A stretch of DNA of 58,802 bases from Flavobacteriales bacterium. GTDB lineage: Bacteria > Bacteroidota > Bacteroidia > Flavobacteriales_F > PHOS-HE28. The notes under the pieces are model-generated. The model was not told the origin of the DNA and did not search any database. It saw only the letters and a list, made by a program, of their open reading frames with translations. Where the stretch lies: contig JADJAA010000004.1 in NCBI GenBank assembly GCA_016704485.1, positions 1 through 58,802 on the forward strand. The letters run 5' to 3'. Both the position numbers and the translations under genes were made by a program. This document shows positions 50,439 through 58,150 of this stretch, in pieces (position 1 is the stretch's first letter; each line of letters begins with the position of its first letter).

Positions 50439-51488
50439 TTATATAAACGTTTCAAAAGCGATGTTTTCTTTAGTGACTCTATTATAGTTCATTATCGCAA
50501 TTGCAAGACCTACAGATGTTGGTCTTATGGTTTTAAAATCCTTTTCTTTCCAGTCCGTCAGCAACTTCTCAATTCTAGGATTACATTTTATCATGAATTC
50601 TTTAATCTCTTGGTCGTTTAAAAGGTTTTTATTTTGAAAATTTAATGCTTTTTTACCGATTTCGCCTAAATCTAATTCATCAATTTTCGAATTGAATACT
50701 TCGTCATTCAGTGGATTGAATTGTAGAGCAATAGGGTTTTGAAAGCACTTCATTAGTAAAGGGGCCAACCTATTTTTGTCATCCCGAAACTCTTGATTAA
50801 GCTCTTCTTCAGTGAATCCTTTAGAGATTAGCGCTTTATATCTTACTTTAAAAATTTGTTCTAAAGGTTTATAAGAACTACCCTCAGAAAGGATAGTGCA
50901 ACATCCTGTAAATTGAAGATGTGTGTAAAATGAATAACTGGGCGGAGTATTGGGGTAAAAGACTAAAATTCGGTTCTCAATGAACTCTATAAATGTTGGG
51001 ATATTTACGATTGTATTGTGATTGATATATACAGCAGAAAAAATAAGAGTCATAACATTAATCTGCTCTTTTGTTAACTTAGGCAATATCGTTAACACTT
51101 CGTCTAACACAATCTGTTTTAAGCTTCTTTCTTCTGAATTTATTCTTTCAATTAATATATTCAGAAGTTGTTCTTTTAACTCTGAATCTCCACTTTTTGC
51201 ATACTCTTTTTGTGTATTAAACATGGAAGATTGAACAGAAGGTTCTTGAAGTTTACTTTCTAATTCAGGAATCTTTACGTAGAATTTTGCGATAAATTCA
51301 TCAGTTAACTCCTCTGCACGTTCCAATGCTTTCTTGGCAGCTTTTTCAGAAAATGTATAAAAATTCGCTTTAAATACATCTATTGCGATTTGTCTAGCTT
51401 CAGCTGCTGTGACACCAATATTTACATTACCACCAATCTGGACGTTCTCTGAATTATCCCCGGATTCTTGTTTCATCTTTTCATCCAT
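50439..51488 (-). CDS. LPO_1073/Vpar_1526-like protein of unknown function, in an AT-rich island
   Basis: The 349-residue product starts at MDEKMKQESGDNSENVQIGG and continues NVNIGVTAAEARQIAIDVFK. This opening resembles proteins annotated as the LPO_1073/Vpar_1526 family; I recall the name but cannot confirm it. The rest is mostly helical and hydrophilic, with LFKANF-like DVFKANFYTFSEKAAKKALE, then NIPTFIEFIENRILVFYPNT and a C-terminal half rich in Lys and Asn. No signal peptide, membrane segment or catalytic motif is visible. Base composition is far more AT-rich than the neighbours; 51121..51180 has only 14 G/C of 60. It overlaps the upstream small gene by 8 bases, so the two are translated together. 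Possible accessory or defence gene. Confidence 0.75.
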   Translation of the reverse strand: MDEKMKQESGDNSENVQIGGNVNIGVTAAEARQIAIDVFKANFYTFSEKAAKKALERAEELTDEFIAKFYVKIPELESKLQEPSVQSSMFNTQKEYAKSGDSELKEQLLNILIERINSEERSLKQIVLDEVLTILPKLTKEQINVMTLIFSAVYINHNTIVNIPTFIEFIENRILVFYPNTPPSYSFYTHLQFTGCCTILSEGSSYKPLEQIFKVRYKALISKGFTEEELNQEFRDDKNRLAPLLMKCFQNPIALQFNPLNDEVFNSKIDELDLGEIGKKALNFQNKNLLNDQEIKEFMIKCNPRIEKLLTDWKEKDFKTIRPTSVGLAIAIMNYNRVTKENIAFETFI

Positions 51489-51543
51489 TATAGTCTCCAC
51501 CTATTTGTGTATTAGTTGAATTATCTCCCGATTTTTGTTTCAT
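51417..51543 (-). repeat. Tandem duplication encoding the GDNSxNxQIGG segment
   Basis: The 60 bases at 51484..51543, which end the small membrane gene, and the 60 bases at 51417..51476, which begin the next gene, agree at about 39 of 60 positions. Both encode M-K-Q-x-S-G-D-N-S-x-N-x-Q-I-G-G. The genes appear to share a duplicated tag that may let the two proteins bind the same partner or each other. Confidence 0.75.
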
Positions 51544-51654
51544 ATTGGTGGATTTCGATTTCTTTTTTTTCTTGAATAATGCGTATATAATTCCAATAAC
51601 GAATACACCGATTCCACTAAATATCCATTCCTTATTTTCAAATATTGAATCCAT
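51481..51654 (-). CDS. Single-pass membrane microprotein
   Basis: The 57-residue product reads MDSIFENKEWIFSGIGVFVI and then GIIYALFKKKKKSKSTN, followed by the tail MKQKSGDNSTNTQIGGDYNG. Residues 11-27 form one membrane helix, and the Lys run after it predicts that the tail faces the cytoplasm. The tail repeats the opening of the next gene. The stop overlaps the start of that gene by 8 bases in an ATGGATGA arrangement, a strong sign of translational coupling. It may anchor the partner at the membrane. It has AT-rich composition like its partner. Confidence 0.65.
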   Translation of the reverse strand: MDSIFENKEWIFSGIGVFVIGIIYALFKKKKKSKSTNMKQKSGDNSTNTQIGGDYNG

Positions 51655-51858
51655 GATTATTGTGTTTTTTGATTATGGCCAACAAGAGGCTATCCAACGA
51701 CCCTTAGATAGTTCCGCTATCCAAGCGCCGTGAAAAGAGATCGTAAGGAATTGAAAGCCAAGATAATGTATTTCTGGCGTTGATAAGATCCTTGGTTATG
51801 CGCAGCAAGATCTAGACTGTCCGGTATGCTGGTGATCCACTTAAACTCGATGGTACTC

Positions 51859-52920
51859 TCACCGATAGGCCAGCTTCTCCAGACCTGTTTTATCAGCGAT
51901 CTGAATATCCCGGCCTTGCGTGGTGATCAGTCCTTCATCCTTCAGGTCGCTCAAACACCGGATCAGTGATTCCGTTGCCGTGCCCACGATGCTTGCTAGG
52001 TCTTCTCTGCTTATGCGCAAGCCGAGGTCTGCTTTGTCCTCCTCCGCATAGCGGTCATGCACACGTAACAGCGCTTGCGCAACGCGCTGACGAACGCTGG
52101 CATAGGCAAGTTGCAATAAGTGCTTTTCCTTTTCCTTTACATCGTGCGTGAGCATTTTGATGAAGCGGATGCTTACATCACGGTCCTTATGCAGCAGGGC
52201 CAAGAGGTCTTCGCACGGGATCAGCGCAACTTCGCAGTCTTCCAACGCTTCGGCGGTCTCCATGGCACGGCCGTTCTCCAAAAGTCCCATGTAGCCCACG
52301 AAATCACCGATCCCGTGGAGGCCCGTCACCAATTCCTTGCCGTCGTTGTTCATCTTGTACGTGCGCACTTTCCCAGTTACGATGTACGGGAGCTGGCGCA
52401 TCTCGTCGCCATCATGGAACAAGGTTTCCTTCTTCGCGATCTTGCGCGTTTTGCGATGGCTGCTTATATCCTTCAACGCTTCCAGACCGCGGGCCTGGTC
52501 CATGAATTTGTTCAGGCCTTCGAAGCCATTGTCAAAGCCTTTGCGGAATAGATCGCTCCGTTTCAAACGCCCTTCTACGGCATTGAGCAATTCACCCTCT
52601 TCGAATGGTTTGGTGAGGTAGTCATCGGCACCCAATTCCATCCCCTTTCGCACATCGCTGCGTTCTGCTTTTGCACTGAGAAAGATGAACGGGATCTCGG
52701 CCGTTGCCGGATCGCGGCCCAACAGGTACAGTACACCATGTCCATCGAGTTCCGGCATCATGATGTCGCAGAGTATCAGATCGGGTGATTCCTTGCGGGC
52801 TATTTCCACGCCGCGCCTCCCGTTCTCCGCTTTCAATACACGGTAGTCCGCGAGTTCCAATATCTCGGCGGTGTTCTCACGCATGTCGGCATCGTCCTCT
52901 ATCAATAGTATGGTCTTCAT
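51859..52920 (-). CDS. Receiver-Crp fusion transcription regulator
   Basis: The 353-residue product has an N-terminal receiver domain (1-120): acidic pocket Glu8-Asp9-Asp10, phospho-acceptor Asp52 in LILCDIMMPELDG, and the conserved Lys in DDYLTKPFEEGEL. After a linker, a cyclic-nucleotide-binding type beta roll (about 160-270) shows ETLFHDGDEMRQLPYIVTGK and LVTGLHGIGDFVGYMGLLEN. A Crp-type helix-turn-helix closes it (LRISREDLASIVGTATESLI to LSDLKDEGLITTQG). No Fnr-type cysteine cluster is seen. It likely controls nearby cbb3 genes when phosphorylated by the kinase encoded 8 bases upstream. Whether the sensor part binds cAMP is unknown. Confidence 0.92.
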   Translation of the reverse strand: MKTILLIEDDADMRENTAEILELADYRVLKAENGRRGVEIARKESPDLILCDIMMPELDGHGVLYLLGRDPATAEIPFIFLSAKAERSDVRKGMELGADDYLTKPFEEGELLNAVEGRLKRSDLFRKGFDNGFEGLNKFMDQARGLEALKDISSHRKTRKIAKKETLFHDGDEMRQLPYIVTGKVRTYKMNNDGKELVTGLHGIGDFVGYMGLLENGRAMETAEALEDCEVALIPCEDLLALLHKDRDVSIRFIKMLTHDVKEKEKHLLQLAYASVRQRVAQALLRVHDRYAEEDKADLGLRISREDLASIVGTATESLIRCLSDLKDEGLITTQGRDIQIADKTGLEKLAYR

Positions 52921-52928
52921 GAATTGTG

Positions 52929-54132
52929 TCAGGTAGCTAGTTTTGTCGGAAGGGTGACCGTGAACAGTGTATTGCCAGGTGCGCTTTTGAAGTCGATCGT
53001 GCCTTGGAGAATTTCCAAATAGCGTTTCACAAGATTTAGGCCAAGTCCTGTTCCTTGTATCGTGGATGCGTTGCTACCACGGAAGAAACGTTCGAATAGA
53101 TGCTGTTGATCTTCTTCAGGGATGCCCATGCCTTCATCGCGTACGGTAATGATCAATCGGTCGTGCTCAACTTGTGTGGATAATTTGACGGGTTTGTTCT
53201 CCGGTGAGTATTTGATCGCATTGGTCACCAGGTTGGTGATCACATTGCTCAGCATCTGGCGGTCCAATAATACGGTACGTTCTCCGGCCGTGTGGTCATA
53301 ATCCAACGCTTGGCCCAGTTTGGCCAATTGCCGCAATTCTTCGATCAATTCAATACTGAGATCAACAATGTCGAAGGTGGATGGATTGCATTGTACCTGG
53401 CCTTGCTCGATACGTTCCAGTGAAAGGAACTCGTTCAACATGGCGGTCATCTCCCGCACTTTGTTCCGTATCCGGCCAATGTGTTTGTCCACTTTCTCAT
53501 CACTGGCTTCTTCCGTATACCTGCCGATCAGATCCACACTGCTCATGATCGTGCTGAGCGGAGTGCGGAATTCGTGACTTGCCATGGCCACGAACCTGCT
53601 CTTCAATGCATGCAGTTCACGCTCTTTTTCCAATGCTTCACGAATAGTTGATTCCGCGGTCTTCAGTTCCGCTGTGCGCTGGTGTACCAGTTCTTCCAAT
53701 TCCTGTTTGCTCCTGCGTAACACGACCTCTGCCTCGTGCCGCAGCGTAATATCGGTCACTAGCCCCATTGCATACTGCTTTTCGTCCACTTTGAAGTGAT
53801 TGAGACTGACCTCAACGGGGAATATGCTTCCATCCTTGCGCTTCCCGTTGAGTTCCATTCCGATCCCCATGTAACGTTCCACTGGCCTTTCATTGTACTT
53901 TTCTCTATGGTTCTTGTGTTGTCCGCGTATCGCATCAGGGATCAATATTTCTATTGTTCTACCGCTCAATTCATCATTCGCGTATCCGAACATGGTATTG
54001 AGCCGTGGGTTGTTCATTACGATCACCCCAGCGATCAACAACCACCAGTCCTTCCGCTGCGGTTCGGAACAGTAGACCACCGACCCGTTCCATGTCCAAC
54101 GTGTCCAGAACCTTTGCCTTTGAGGTGCTCAT
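52929..54132 (-). CDS. PAS-domain sensor histidine kinase, frameshift near the start
   Basis: The intact protein would be about 400 residues. It starts MSTSKAKVLDTLDMERVGGL and carries a PAS domain with LVVVDR then, after a one-base shift near 54030, GVIVMNNPRLNTMFGYANDE. A PAC segment follows (RKDGSIFPVEVSLNHFKVDE), a coiled coil, the H box FVAMASHEFRTPLSTIMSSV with the phospho-histidine, the N box NVITNLVTNAIKYS, the G1 box RDEGMGIPEEDQ and the G2 box GTGLGLNLVKRYLE. There are no membrane segments, so it is cytoplasmic and could sense oxygen or redox state. It pairs with the receiver-Crp regulator gene 8 bases downstream. The shift is probably a sequencing error; the start at 54132 could also be 54237. 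Confidence 0.85.
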
Positions 54133-54254
54133 GCCGGAAAGATAAGGCAGAGCAGGCGCAGGTAAGCTCACGGCGCTGACCTGCTGGTGCGATAGTGGCT
54201 TCCCCGTGCCTGGATCGTAGACACGCCACTTGCTCATCGGTTTTGCGTAGAGAT

Positions 54255-54443
54255 TCAACGTAATTGCACGTTCAGGTCCTTATTGATGAACCGGTGGATC
54301 GAGGAGCCATTGGTGAGCGAGTCATCTTCTCCTGGTCGCAGCATCAATTCGCATGTTCTTTGGAGTCCGTCACCGGTATAGATGAAACGTTCTTCCACCA
54401 CCTCCCCCTTCACAGCATGTATCCAGGCCGTTTTGGCTGTCAT
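54255..54443 (-). CDS. Small hypothetical protein
   Basis: A 62-residue reading (MTAKTAWIHAVKGEVVEERF, then IYTGDGLQRTCELMLRPGED and a final IHRFINKDLNVQLR) has a sensible hydrophobic pattern but no known domain. It lies between the VOC gene and the kinase in the region where frame errors begin, so it may be part of a longer gene. Confidence 0.35.
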   Translation of the reverse strand: MTAKTAWIHAVKGEVVEERFIYTGDGLQRTCELMLRPGEDDSLTNGSSIHRFINKDLNVQLR

Positions 54444-54480
54444 AATCATGGATGCTTGTACTTTGGCCGGGTTCGTGCAG

Positions 54481-54705
54481 TCACCAAAAGTTCAAAGTCA
54501 TTGTTCCGTTGGATGCAGGTGCGGGTGTAGTGTTTATTGTTCCAGCGGAAATAGGCGCAATGTCCTTTATTGGAACATTGTAGCGTGCTAGGATCTCTCC
54601 AAATTCACTTCGGTCCCGGTGCCGCAAAAGTTCGCGCACCAATTCACGTATCGATGATCGATTGCAATGGCATTGTAGCGTACGCCTCAAGGGCGCAATA
54701 CACAA
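54481..54705 (-). CDS. Small hypothetical protein, low support
   Basis: A 74-residue reading includes NRSSIRELVRELLRHRDRSE and FGEILARYNVPIKDIAPISA, protein-like in helix pattern, and ends in PASNGTMTLNFW. The opening (MCIAPLRRTLQCHC) looks unlike a natural N-terminus, so a frame error may hide the true start. Function unknown. Confidence 0.3.
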   Translation of the reverse strand: MCIAPLRRTLQCHCNRSSIRELVRELLRHRDRSEFGEILARYNVPIKDIAPISAGTINTTPAPASNGTMTLNFW

Positions 54706-54715
54706 ACGTACCGGG

Positions 54716-55160
54716 CTATTGCGTATTACCCTGACGAATGTCAGGAAGACGCAAGGAACTGGTATAAACCCCGATCAACGATGATCGACATGCCAACGCG
54801 ATGACATGTCCATCCGGATCCACGAAATATGCTGTGCGATGTCCCAATCGCGGTCTTTGGCTCCGTCTATCAACCGCGCTCCGGCTTGCTTGGCTCGTTC
54901 GCACGCAGCAACAAGATCCGTACCTACCAGGTACAACTCACATCTCGGAGTGCCATTAGCGGTAGAAGGATGGGGTAGTGGCCCACTGACGATCTTGGCA
55001 ATTCCGTTCTCCGGCATCAATCCCAGAACGCTGCCACGGGAAGTCCGAACTCCGTCATGCCCGGTACGTTGAGCGTGGGTTCCAGGCCTAGTAGAGCGGT
55101 GTAGAATGATGTGCTACGGAGTTGATCCTGCACGTATAGTATGAAGTGGATGCGCAACAT
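54716..55160 (-). pseudogene. VOC-family (glyoxalase-like) protein with frameshifts
   Basis: The start MLRIHFILYVQDQLRSTSFY and continuation TALLGLEPTLNVPGMTEFG fit the VOC superfamily (paired beta-alpha-beta units that bind metal). Near 55040 the frame shifts to GSVLGLMPENGIAKIVSGPL and then CELYLVGTDLVAACERAKQA with GARLIDGAKDRDWD. Near 54830 it shifts again to AYFVDPDGHVIALA, the typical VOC ending. About 130 residues would be normal. The right boundary at the stop 54716 is uncertain. Substrate is unknown. Confidence 0.7.
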
Positions 55161-55228
55161 TCAATTTGAAATAGTGGTCACGACTGACCGGATGTGACCG
55201 ATCGGCGATCATCACTTAATGGATACCA

Positions 55229-55621
55229 TCACATGCGTTTCACCAACCACTGCATGAATTCACTTTTCAGTTCGTAGTATCATTTGTCGAATGTCTCTCC
55301 ATAGCTCCGCGATGCGTGGTGTGATCGTAAAAAGCCGATGGTCGATCGCTACTTATGGGATGCTCTATGCTCTCTTTCGCCAACCCGTTCTCATGGAGCT
55401 TCAGTTCATGTCTGAGTTCATCGATAAAGCTCCGTTGACGGATGTATTGGTTCTGGAAGTGCTCCAGCTCTGCCATGACCTCATACCGGTGTTCCGCTTG
55501 CGCGTCTCTTCCATGCGGTGTTCAAAATGCTTATCTCTGCTCTTGCAGAACGCCAATTTGTTCACCTAAGTTCATGTTCGTTAGGGTCGGTAATGTGCAC
55601 TTTTTCTGTCGTGGTGTTCAT
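55229..55621 (-). pseudogene. Hypothetical protein with frameshifts
   Basis: The start MNTTTEKVHITDPNEHELR is followed by several frame shifts. Readable pieces include MAELEHFQNQYIRQRSFIDE, LRHELKLHENGLAKESIEH and, in another frame, ELKSEFMQWLVKRM before a stop at 55229. It looks like a cytoplasmic helical protein of about 130 residues. It is not recognised. Its place next to the SafE-type gene of the cbb3 cluster suggests a linked small gene. Confidence 0.5.
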
Positions 55622-55631
55622 GGGATCTTGT

Positions 55632-56340
55632 TCAATGACAATTAATAATGGTGTCAGCTACTGTCGGCGGTGGTGGACTTATCAAAGGTATCCTAATTCC
55701 AAGCCGCGTAGGATCGTTAACGCGGCTAACGTTGTTACAAGGACAGGTGAAGCTCGGCGCAACATTTTACGGGCATTAGTGCCGAGCATGGATCACTCAT
55801 ACTCAGCGCGATCATTGCAGGCCCAAGTTCCTAATCCGAACAACGCCATGAACAATGCACCTTGCCATACCGTTCCGAATGTTGCGGAACAAGCGCAGCG
55901 GCGTGGACAATCCGCGTGGTAATAGACCATTGAGCGAATACGTAAGGAACAAGGCTTCGGGCGCAGTGCGTTTCAAGTTCCTTGCCAGCAGACTACGCGT
56001 TCTACCAATGAACAGGGCTATTGATTACGTGGGTGACCAACGCTCAAAGAGGCCGGTTGCGATCGCGCGGATATCAGCAATATGGTCCGGCGACGTTCGT
56101 CGTCTGAAATTGCTGGAGCCAGCTCGAATGCTTTTCCAAAGGCTCAGAATGCTACACCCAGAGCGTATACGCCCGAGAAGTCGTCCGCTATTCAGGATCG
56201 ACGTGCTGCTGGGCCTTGCACGCCAACCCGGTGCAGGGAGGGCACGGCCAAAGCATGGGAGGTCCGAACATTCCAACACAATGCGCTGCCCGCAATACCA
56301 AGTATGAAAGCGGTTGGCGAGCAGCGCATTCCGTGTACCA
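55632..56340 (-). pseudogene. SafE/TauE-type membrane protein of the cbb3 cluster, many frameshifts
   Basis: Pieces in different frames match the SafE-like sulfite exporter family that accompanies cbb3 oxidase genes: AFILGIAGSALCW near the start (usual form GIAGSAHCVGMCGP), then ALAVPSLHRVGVQG, ALFMALFGLGTWA, and LAALTILRGLELGIP with a final proline-rich PPPPTVAD and stop at 55632. Relatives are polytopic inner-membrane proteins thought to help copper or oxidase assembly. At least five frame changes occur, so the sequence here cannot encode a working protein as given. Confidence 0.7.
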
Positions 56341-56754
56341 CTATTCTTTCGTTCGGAAGTAATACAGCTCTCCTGCTTTCATTCCAACAAGGCGTTGTAC
56401 CGGCGAGCGCAAGCCAAGATACCTTCGATGTCGAAAATACCATACTTCTTGCCATTACCGTCGTTTTTGAAAGTAGGGTTGTTCGGGCGCAGCAGTGTGA
56501 ACTCGCCCGTGTCGTTCAGGGTCAATTTCTTTTGGAATTCAATCGAATGCGCATTTGCGGTGATACGTCTCTACATCCGACGAAAGTGCATCTGCGCGGT
56601 TAGTATTGTTGATGTTGCTGGTATTTCAGATCTTGTTCGTAGTACTTGTCCGTTACCAAAGGGTGAAGGATTCCCCGAAGCTCTGATCGAGGAGTAGGTC
56701 ATCCATTCCCACAAAGGTGATCGACGCTAGTGTTATTCCTTTTCCCAATTTCAT
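56341..56754 (-). pseudogene. ccoH: FixH/CcoH-type cbb3 assembly protein, frameshifted
   Basis: The start MKLGKGITLASITFVGMDD resembles the short N-terminal membrane segment of FixH, although the middle of the membrane part is damaged. A clear piece KYYEQDLKYQQHQQY-like in the other frame (TDKYYEQDLKYQQHQQY is the expected family form; here YYEQDLKYQQHQQ) follows. The soluble part reads LTLNDTGEFTLLRPNNPTFK, and the end LYYFRTKE at 56343 is intact. FixH is a single-pass protein needed for cbb3 assembly. A copper pump gene (ccoI) is not seen in the window. Confidence 0.7.
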
Positions 56755-56756
56755 TC

Positions 56757-58145
56757 TTATTGATCACGTCCCGGTCCCATGGATATCTTTACTTTCTCCA
56801 AGAGCTTATCACCACTGAAAACGCCTATCACCAACTTGGTCTCGGTGCCTTGCAATTGTCTTTTGGAAGGATGATGAACAACTCACCTTGCGCCAATTCA
56901 CAGCCTTCAGGTCCATCGACTTTCTCGGTGACTTGATCTCGCCATCAGCATTCATCAATTCCATACGCAAGGGCTTATCGTATTCGTGTCTTGTTCATGG
57001 GCTTAATAACGTGGTACAAGTTACTGATGCGGCCCATCCGGTTGTTCTTGGAAGAGCATTCCTGGCGTGCGTAGGAGGGTAGTATCCGTATCAGATGCGT
57101 ATGGCGATACGACGTACTTGAAATACACCGATGGCCCTACACGAATAACCGCAAGAATACGCCTTCAGTCCGTTATCGAAACGGAACGGCTTCTTGTCCG
57201 CGTCTCGGGTTCACTGGCATAGCCGGATGGACCCTTTGGGCAAGTTCACACTTTCCATCGTGTGATTAACGCATCAATGCGTGCCGTGCAATTCCACACA
57301 TTCAAGTATGTTCCGTTGCGGATATCGATCCCGTAGGACCAGCATGAACACAGGTCTTGCAATCCGATGCAATCGCCCCTTGCCAGCTCTTCGCGCACCT
57401 CGTTCTTCCGGAAAAGACCGCGTGTCTCCACGTACATGATGTAAGCGATGAGGATGCTTTTGCGTCAACAGCCCACAAAGCGACCATGCAAGGTCCGTGG
57501 TACGTGCTTGTTCCCGGAAAGACGCGAAGTTGCCATAGAACGCTCCACTGAACGCAACGATCTGCAGACCACCCATGTGCTGGTTTCGCTGGTTCCCTAA
57601 TGATCATCCAACAATTCATCCAGAACCGATGACATAGGCCAGAAGAATTGTTCCCTATGATGACTGATGCCGAAGAAGATGTATAGCTACGGCGTTTCTT
57701 CCACGCCTTGTTGGCATCCATCGGGCCCTTTGTTCAAAACATTGTTGTTTCCAATCGCCCTCAATGGCGTACTCTATTCAGCGGAAAACATTGTTCCGAA
57801 GACCGTTTGAGGACAGGCCCAGCCACAGAAAAGCAGACAGAACGCGACGGTGAACAAGGCGACCATGGCAGACAATGAACGTGAAAGCCGATGAGGTCGA
57901 AAGTCCTGTGGCCCAGAACACCTACACGAAGAAAACGGACCGTCGTTCCACCAAGTTGATGGTCAACAAGGGTTCTCCGTCTATGCGAATGAACGGACCA
58001 ACGAATAAAGGACAAGCACGGAATAGGCGAACGCTTATCCCACTTGGTGAACTTTCCATAGGTTTCTTCGGATAGACCCAAACGCGTTTTCCTGCTTTGT
58101 CCACCGGCTTATCGCATCCCGGTAGCTTTCATCCGGCGCTGTGTC
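56757..58145 (-). pseudogene. ccoG: CcoG/FixG-type cbb3 accessory ferredoxin, many frameshifts
   Basis: Reading pieces across frames gives DESYRDAI and GKRVWVYPKKP near the start, then VGPFIRIDGEPLLTINLVER, a second membrane region, DANKAWKKRR, IIREPAK, FYGNFASFREQA, ETRGLFRKNEVREELA and the iron-sulfur stretch SDCKTCVHA with GIDIRNG in the next frame. The usual family form has CxxCxxC clusters for two 4Fe-4S sites; several cysteines are lost to apparent errors. The C-terminal immunoglobulin-like part shows ALMNADGEIK-like LMNADGEIK. The stop is at 56757. CcoG is an inner-membrane copper-reducing protein in cbb3 assembly. About 460 residues would be normal. Confidence 0.8.
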
Positions 58146-58150
58146 GCGCT

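Noticed and set aside
51859..52920. Fnr-type oxygen sensor with an iron-sulfur cluster
   Set aside because: The needed N-terminal cysteine cluster is missing; the receiver domain stands in its place.
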